DNA of 64,000 bases from Azophilus sp965221755 (GTDB taxonomy: Bacteria; Pseudomonadota; Gammaproteobacteria; Pseudomonadales; Azotimanducaceae). The translations under genes were made by a program, and so were the position numbers. The stretch covers positions 744,001 to 808,000 of the forward strand of contig OZ244921.1 in assembly GCA_965221755.1 (NCBI GenBank), written 5' to 3'. Of the stretch, positions 60,956-64,000 are shown piece after piece. Under the pieces are notes generated by a model that saw nothing but the letters and a program-made list of their open reading frames with translations, did not search any database and was not told the DNA's origin. Position 1 is the stretch's first letter, and each line of letters opens with the position of its first letter.

Positions 60956-61801
60956 ATGAAGACAACTCCCATCGAAAGCGGCTGCGGCGCGGAAATCGAA
61001 GGCGTCGATCTCAAGGCCATGTCGGACGATGAGGTGGCGGCCATAGCCGATGCCCAGGCGGCATACGGCGTCGTCTTCTTCCGCGGTCAAACGCTGACAG
61101 CCGATGACCAGCTCGCCGCCGCGCAGCGCTTCGGCCCGATCAACGTCAACCGCTTCTTCACGCCGGTCCCGGAGCAGCCGAAGGTGGCCATGGTGCTGAA
61201 GGAACCCCACCATGCCGCCAACGTCGGCGGCGGCTGGCATACCGACCACTCCTACGACGAGGCGCCGGCGCTGGGCTCCATGCTGCACGCCTTGGAAGTG
61301 CCGAGCTGCGGCGGGGACACGCTGTTCGCCAGCATGTACAAAGCCTTTGATGCGCTCTCCCCGGAATTGCGGCGAACCGTCGCCGGACTGCGCGCCGTGC
61401 ATTCAAGCCGCCATGTCTTCGGCGCCAAGGGCGCCTACGCGCAAAACGAGGACGAGCGCTACCGCAACGCCAATCAGGCCACGCAGGACGCCGTGCATCC
61501 GGTGGTGATCCGCCACCCCCGTTCGGGTCGGCCGGCGCTGTACGTCAACCCGGGCTTCACGGTGCGCATCGATGGCTGGACGGACGCGGAGTCGCGATCG
61601 CTGCTGGAGCGCCTGTACGAGATCGCCACCCGCGAGGAGCACACCTGCCGGTTCCGCTGGGAGGTCGGCAGCGTCGCCTTCTGGGACAACCGGGCGACTT
61701 GGCACTACGCCCTCAACGACTACCCGGGACAGCGACGGCTGATGCATCGGGTGACCGTGGAGGGTGGGGAGCTCAGCCCCTTCAATGGAACCCATGGCTG
61801 A
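60956..61801 (+). CDS. TauD/TfdA-family Fe(II)/2-oxoglutarate dioxygenase
   Basis: ATG 60956 gives 281 residues. Fe ligands: WHTDHSYDEAP (HxD) near 98 and the distal His near 261 (LMHRVTVE); the Arg for 2-oxoglutarate follows in MHR. The N-terminal part (PIESGCGAEIEGVDLKAMSDDEVAAIADAQAAYGVVFFRGQ) and the substrate loops fit the TauD/TfdA family. Family members hydroxylate taurine, sulfonates, herbicides or alkyl acids. Its stop overlaps the start of the next gene, so the two are coupled. Confidence 0.9.
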   Translation: MKTTPIESGCGAEIEGVDLKAMSDDEVAAIADAQAAYGVVFFRGQTLTADDQLAAAQRFGPINVNRFFTPVPEQPKVAMVLKEPHHAANVGGGWHTDHSYDEAPALGSMLHALEVPSCGGDTLFASMYKAFDALSPELRRTVAGLRAVHSSRHVFGAKGAYAQNEDERYRNANQATQDAVHPVVIRHPRSGRPALYVNPGFTVRIDGWTDAESRSLLERLYEIATREEHTCRFRWEVGSVAFWDNRATWHYALNDYPGQRRLMHRVTVEGGELSPFNGTHG

Positions 61802-62645
61802 GAACCCAAGAAAGCGCAGCTTCTGGACCTGGGGCTTCACCGCCGACGAGCCGAGCCTGGCCGACCGGCGGCAGGCGGCGAAACGCATTGCCTTCGCCAG
61901 TTGGGCGCAGGGCGCCGACGCGGTGCGGCAAGTCGTCCAAGCCAAGCTCTGGCCCGCCAACCTGCGCCTGCTCGATCCGGCGCAGGCGCGCCAGAGCGCT
62001 GGGGTCGAGGACGGCTCGGCGCTGCTGATCGTCGGCTTCGAATCCGCTGACGCCCCCCAGGACGCCAACATCCACGCCGCCGTCGCCATCGCCCGGGACG
62101 CAGGCGGCCGGATCGATGACGACGCCATCCGCATCGACGACGGCAAAGGCCGCGCCACGGGGCGGGGCGGGGCCGTGGGCGCTTGGCGCAGCGCCTTCAT
62201 CGGCGTCAACGCCGGCTTGACCAACGGCTTGGGCCTGCTCGCGGACACCTTCGAGACCGCCGTCACTTGGGATGCGTTCGCGGAATTCGACGGCGCGGTG
62301 CGCGCGGCGATGGGCGATGCCTTGAGGCGCGAGCTCGGCGCCGGCGCAAGCCTCTCCTGCCGCTTAACCCACGTTTATCCGGACGGCCCGGCGCCCTACT
62401 ACAGCTTCTCCGGCCCCGCCGCGCTCGGCGGCGAGTTCGAGCAGTGGTCGGCGCTCAAGGCCGCCGCCAGCGAAGCGGTGGTTGCCGCCGGAGGCACCAT
62501 CACCCATCATCATGCGGTGGGCCGGATGCACCGCCCCGGCTACGACCGCCAGCGGCCGGACCTGTTCGCGGACGCCTACCTCGCCGCCAAGCGCGCCGTC
62601 GATCCCAAGGGCCTGATGAACCCCGGCGTCCTGTTCGACCCGTAA
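61794..62645 (+). CDS. FAD-linked oxidase (AGPS-like) lacking its FAD-binding domain
   Basis: ATG 61794 (or 61785) gives 283 residues. The opening NPRKRSFWTWGFTADEPSLADRRQAAKRIA is the natural N-terminus of bacterial alkyl-DHAP synthase-like oxidases. It is then joined directly to their C-terminal cap domain: FASWAQGADAVRQVVQAKLWPANLRLLD ... SCRLTHVYPDGPAPYYSFSGP ... AAGGTITHHHAVGRMHRPGYDRQRPD. The PCMH-type FAD-binding domain (roughly 200 residues) that should lie between is missing without loss of frame. FAD-dependent catalysis is therefore unlikely. It overlaps the dioxygenase stop by 8 bases. Confidence 0.8.
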   Translation: MAENPRKRSFWTWGFTADEPSLADRRQAAKRIAFASWAQGADAVRQVVQAKLWPANLRLLDPAQARQSAGVEDGSALLIVGFESADAPQDANIHAAVAIARDAGGRIDDDAIRIDDGKGRATGRGGAVGAWRSAFIGVNAGLTNGLGLLADTFETAVTWDAFAEFDGAVRAAMGDALRRELGAGASLSCRLTHVYPDGPAPYYSFSGPAALGGEFEQWSALKAAASEAVVAAGGTITHHHAVGRMHRPGYDRQRPDLFADAYLAAKRAVDPKGLMNPGVLFDP

Positions 62646-62660
62646 ACGTCAATCGCTCCT

Positions 62661-64000
62661 GTGAGCCACTGCGGGTTCATTTTGCAAGCAGCCAGCCAAA
62701 CCCGCGCTGGAGCCTGCGAAGTGCAGCTTTGCGGGCGCTTGGAGAACGGCGATGGCTTCCGGGTGCGGGAACGGCTTGCGGCGGCGCGCTTCTACATCCG
62801 CAGCCAAGATGCCGCCGTGCTTAAGGCCTCGGAATGGCGGAACGCCGTCCTGTCGCCATCGTCGAAGGCCACGTTCGACGGCGAACCCGTCACCGCGGTG
62901 CGGGGCACGGCGCCCGAAGTCCGGCAAATCGCCGAACGGCTCGCCAACCGCCAAGTCCCCACGTTCGAGGCCGATCTCGACCCGGCGCAGCGCTACCTGA
63001 TCGACCGGGGCATCAAGGGCGGCTGCCGAATTCACGGCGAGGCGCAGTCGGACGGCGCGGCGACGGACGGCGGTTGGCTGTTCACCAACCCGAAAGTCGA
63101 GCCTGCCGATGCGGACTTCGCGCCCCGGACGCTCGCCTTCGACATCGAAACGGACCCCAAGGCGAATCGCCTGCTGGCCATTTCCCTGTACGGCTGCGAA
63201 GCCGACGAGGTCTATGTCGTTGATCCGCGCAACCGCCCCATGCCGCCCAAAGCCATCGGCTGCCCCACCGAAGCGGCGGCCTTGAAAGCCTTCTGCGAGC
63301 GGGTGCGGGCGCTCGACCCCGACGTGCTCACCGGCTGGAACGTCATCGACTTCGACCTCAGCGCGCTCTCAAGGGTGGCGGCCCGGACCAAGGCCCCCCT
63401 GCAACTCGGACGCTGGCCTGGGGCGCCGCGCATTCGCAAGGCCCAAGGCTACTTCGGCAGCAGCCGGGCGGACATTCCGGGGCGCCTGGCGCTCGACGGC
63501 ATCGCCCTGCTGCGCGGCGCCTTCGTGCGCATGGACGACTACTCCCTCGATGCCGTGGCCCGCACCGTGCTCGGCGAAGGCAAGGCGCTCGACGGCGACG
63601 CCAAGGATCGGGTCGGGGAGATCCTGGGCAACTACGCCCACGACCTTGACGCCTTCGCCCTCTACGCCCGCACCGATGCCCGATTGGCGCTGGAGATCGT
63701 TGAGGCCCTCGACCTCGTGAACCTGGCCGTGGCCCGCAGCCGCCTGACCGGCATGACGCCGGACCGGGTGTCGGCCAGCATCGCCTCGTTCGACTTCCTC
63801 TACCTGTCGGAACTGAACCGGCGCGGCCGGGTGGCCCCCACGCTGATCCGCGACGGGCGCCAAGCCATGCGCCCCCAGTCGGGAGGCCATGTTTTGAGCC
63901 CGGTCACCGGACTGCACGAAAACGTCTGGGTGTTCGACTTCAAGAGCCTCTACCCCAGCCTCATCCGCACCTACAACATCGATCCATTAGGCTTCATCAA
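62661..64000 (+). CDS. polB: DNA polymerase II (family B), 3' partial
   Basis: GTG 62661 opens a frame that stays open to the end of the window (446 codons). Exo I FDIETDPKANRLLAIS near 157, Exo II LTGWNVIDFDLSAL near 225, Exo III YARTDARLALEIVEAL near 335, and polymerase motif A VWVFDFKSLYPSLIRTYNIDP near 425, all with intact catalytic Asp/Glu, identify E. coli Pol II-type PolB. It bypasses lesions and proofreads. It starts 15 bases after the FAD-oxidase remnant. The palm, fingers and thumb after motif A lie outside the window. Confidence 0.94.
   Translation, partial: MSHCGFILQAASQTRAGACEVQLCGRLENGDGFRVRERLAAARFYIRSQDAAVLKASEWRNAVLSPSSKATFDGEPVTAVRGTAPEVRQIAERLANRQVPTFEADLDPAQRYLIDRGIKGGCRIHGEAQSDGAATDGGWLFTNPKVEPADADFAPRTLAFDIETDPKANRLLAISLYGCEADEVYVVDPRNRPMPPKAIGCPTEAAALKAFCERVRALDPDVLTGWNVIDFDLSALSRVAARTKAPLQLGRWPGAPRIRKAQGYFGSSRADIPGRLALDGIALLRGAFVRMDDYSLDAVARTVLGEGKALDGDAKDRVGEILGNYAHDLDAFALYARTDARLALEIVEALDLVNLAVARSRLTGMTPDRVSASIASFDFLYLSELNRRGRVAPTLIRDGRQAMRPQSGGHVLSPVTGLHENVWVFDFKSLYPSLIRTYNIDPLGFI

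Overview
The window is GC-rich bacterial DNA with dense coding on both strands. The yicC-gmk-spoT-recG block, a type II secretion operon, UvrD-like and PolB (DNA polymerase II) genes and a TonB-dependent receptor point to a Gram-negative proteobacterium, most likely a gammaproteobacterium. The many acyl-CoA enzymes, F420/LLM-type oxidoreductases, TRAP and ABC uptake genes suggest a heterotroph living on lipids and small acids. Broken genes and many short repeats suggest a genome that is losing genes, as in host-associated or uncultured marine lineages. That last point is inference.

Layout. 0-3.0 kb: 3' part of a single-chain biotin-dependent acyl-CoA carboxylase. 3.0-3.8 kb: decayed DNA with a zinc-carboxypeptidase (M14) remnant. 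4.2-11.9 kb (minus strand): type II secretion operon gspE-F-G-H-I-J-K-L-M, without gspC or gspD. 12.1-12.6 kb: a dispersed repeat, a promoter/operator-like site and a frameshifted Phd/YefM antitoxin remnant. 12.6-15.4 kb: SSS and MFS transporters. 15.6-28.0 kb: an island of visibly lower GC with a TonB receptor, enoyl-CoA hydratase, two acyl-CoA ligases, a LysR regulator, a MaoC-like hydratase, two acyl-CoA dehydrogenases, a PPOX-fold protein and an ABM-fold protein. It looks like a regulated uptake and catabolic unit for a lipid-like or aromatic acid. 28.3-33.0 kb: UvrD-like helicase, a TRAP binding lipoprotein, enoyl-CoA hydratase and a small membrane protein. 33.0-39.4 kb (minus): pspC, then yicC (frameshifted)-gmk-spoT-recG. 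39.7-46.1 kb: acyl-CoA synthetase, an NfeD/SPFH pair split by a repeat array, MFS transporter, DNA methyltransferase remnant. 46.2-55.7 kb: two LLM oxidoreductases, two paralogous exported proteins, a MerR-TPR protein, TRAP dctQM, amidohydrolase, acyl-CoA ligase. 55.7-58.9 kb (minus): glycerol-type ABC importer without its binding protein. 59-64 kb: phosphodiesterase, TauD-like dioxygenase, an internally deleted FAD-oxidase protein, and the 5' part of polB.

The most unusual aspect is the repeat content. A ~100-bp intergenic element with nested hairpins occurs at six loci. A GC-rich ~45-bp palindromic repeat is expanded as 4 x 45 bp, in frame, inside the start of gmk, and as 7 units of mostly 46 bp (not in frame) between nfeD and its SPFH partner. 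Other short repeats sit in frame at the 5' ends of gspI, the TRAP lipoprotein gene and the phosphodiesterase gene. Several genes here therefore seem to have tolerated repeat invasion exactly at their N-terminal ends. No rRNA, tRNA, intact insertion sequence or CRISPR array was recognised.
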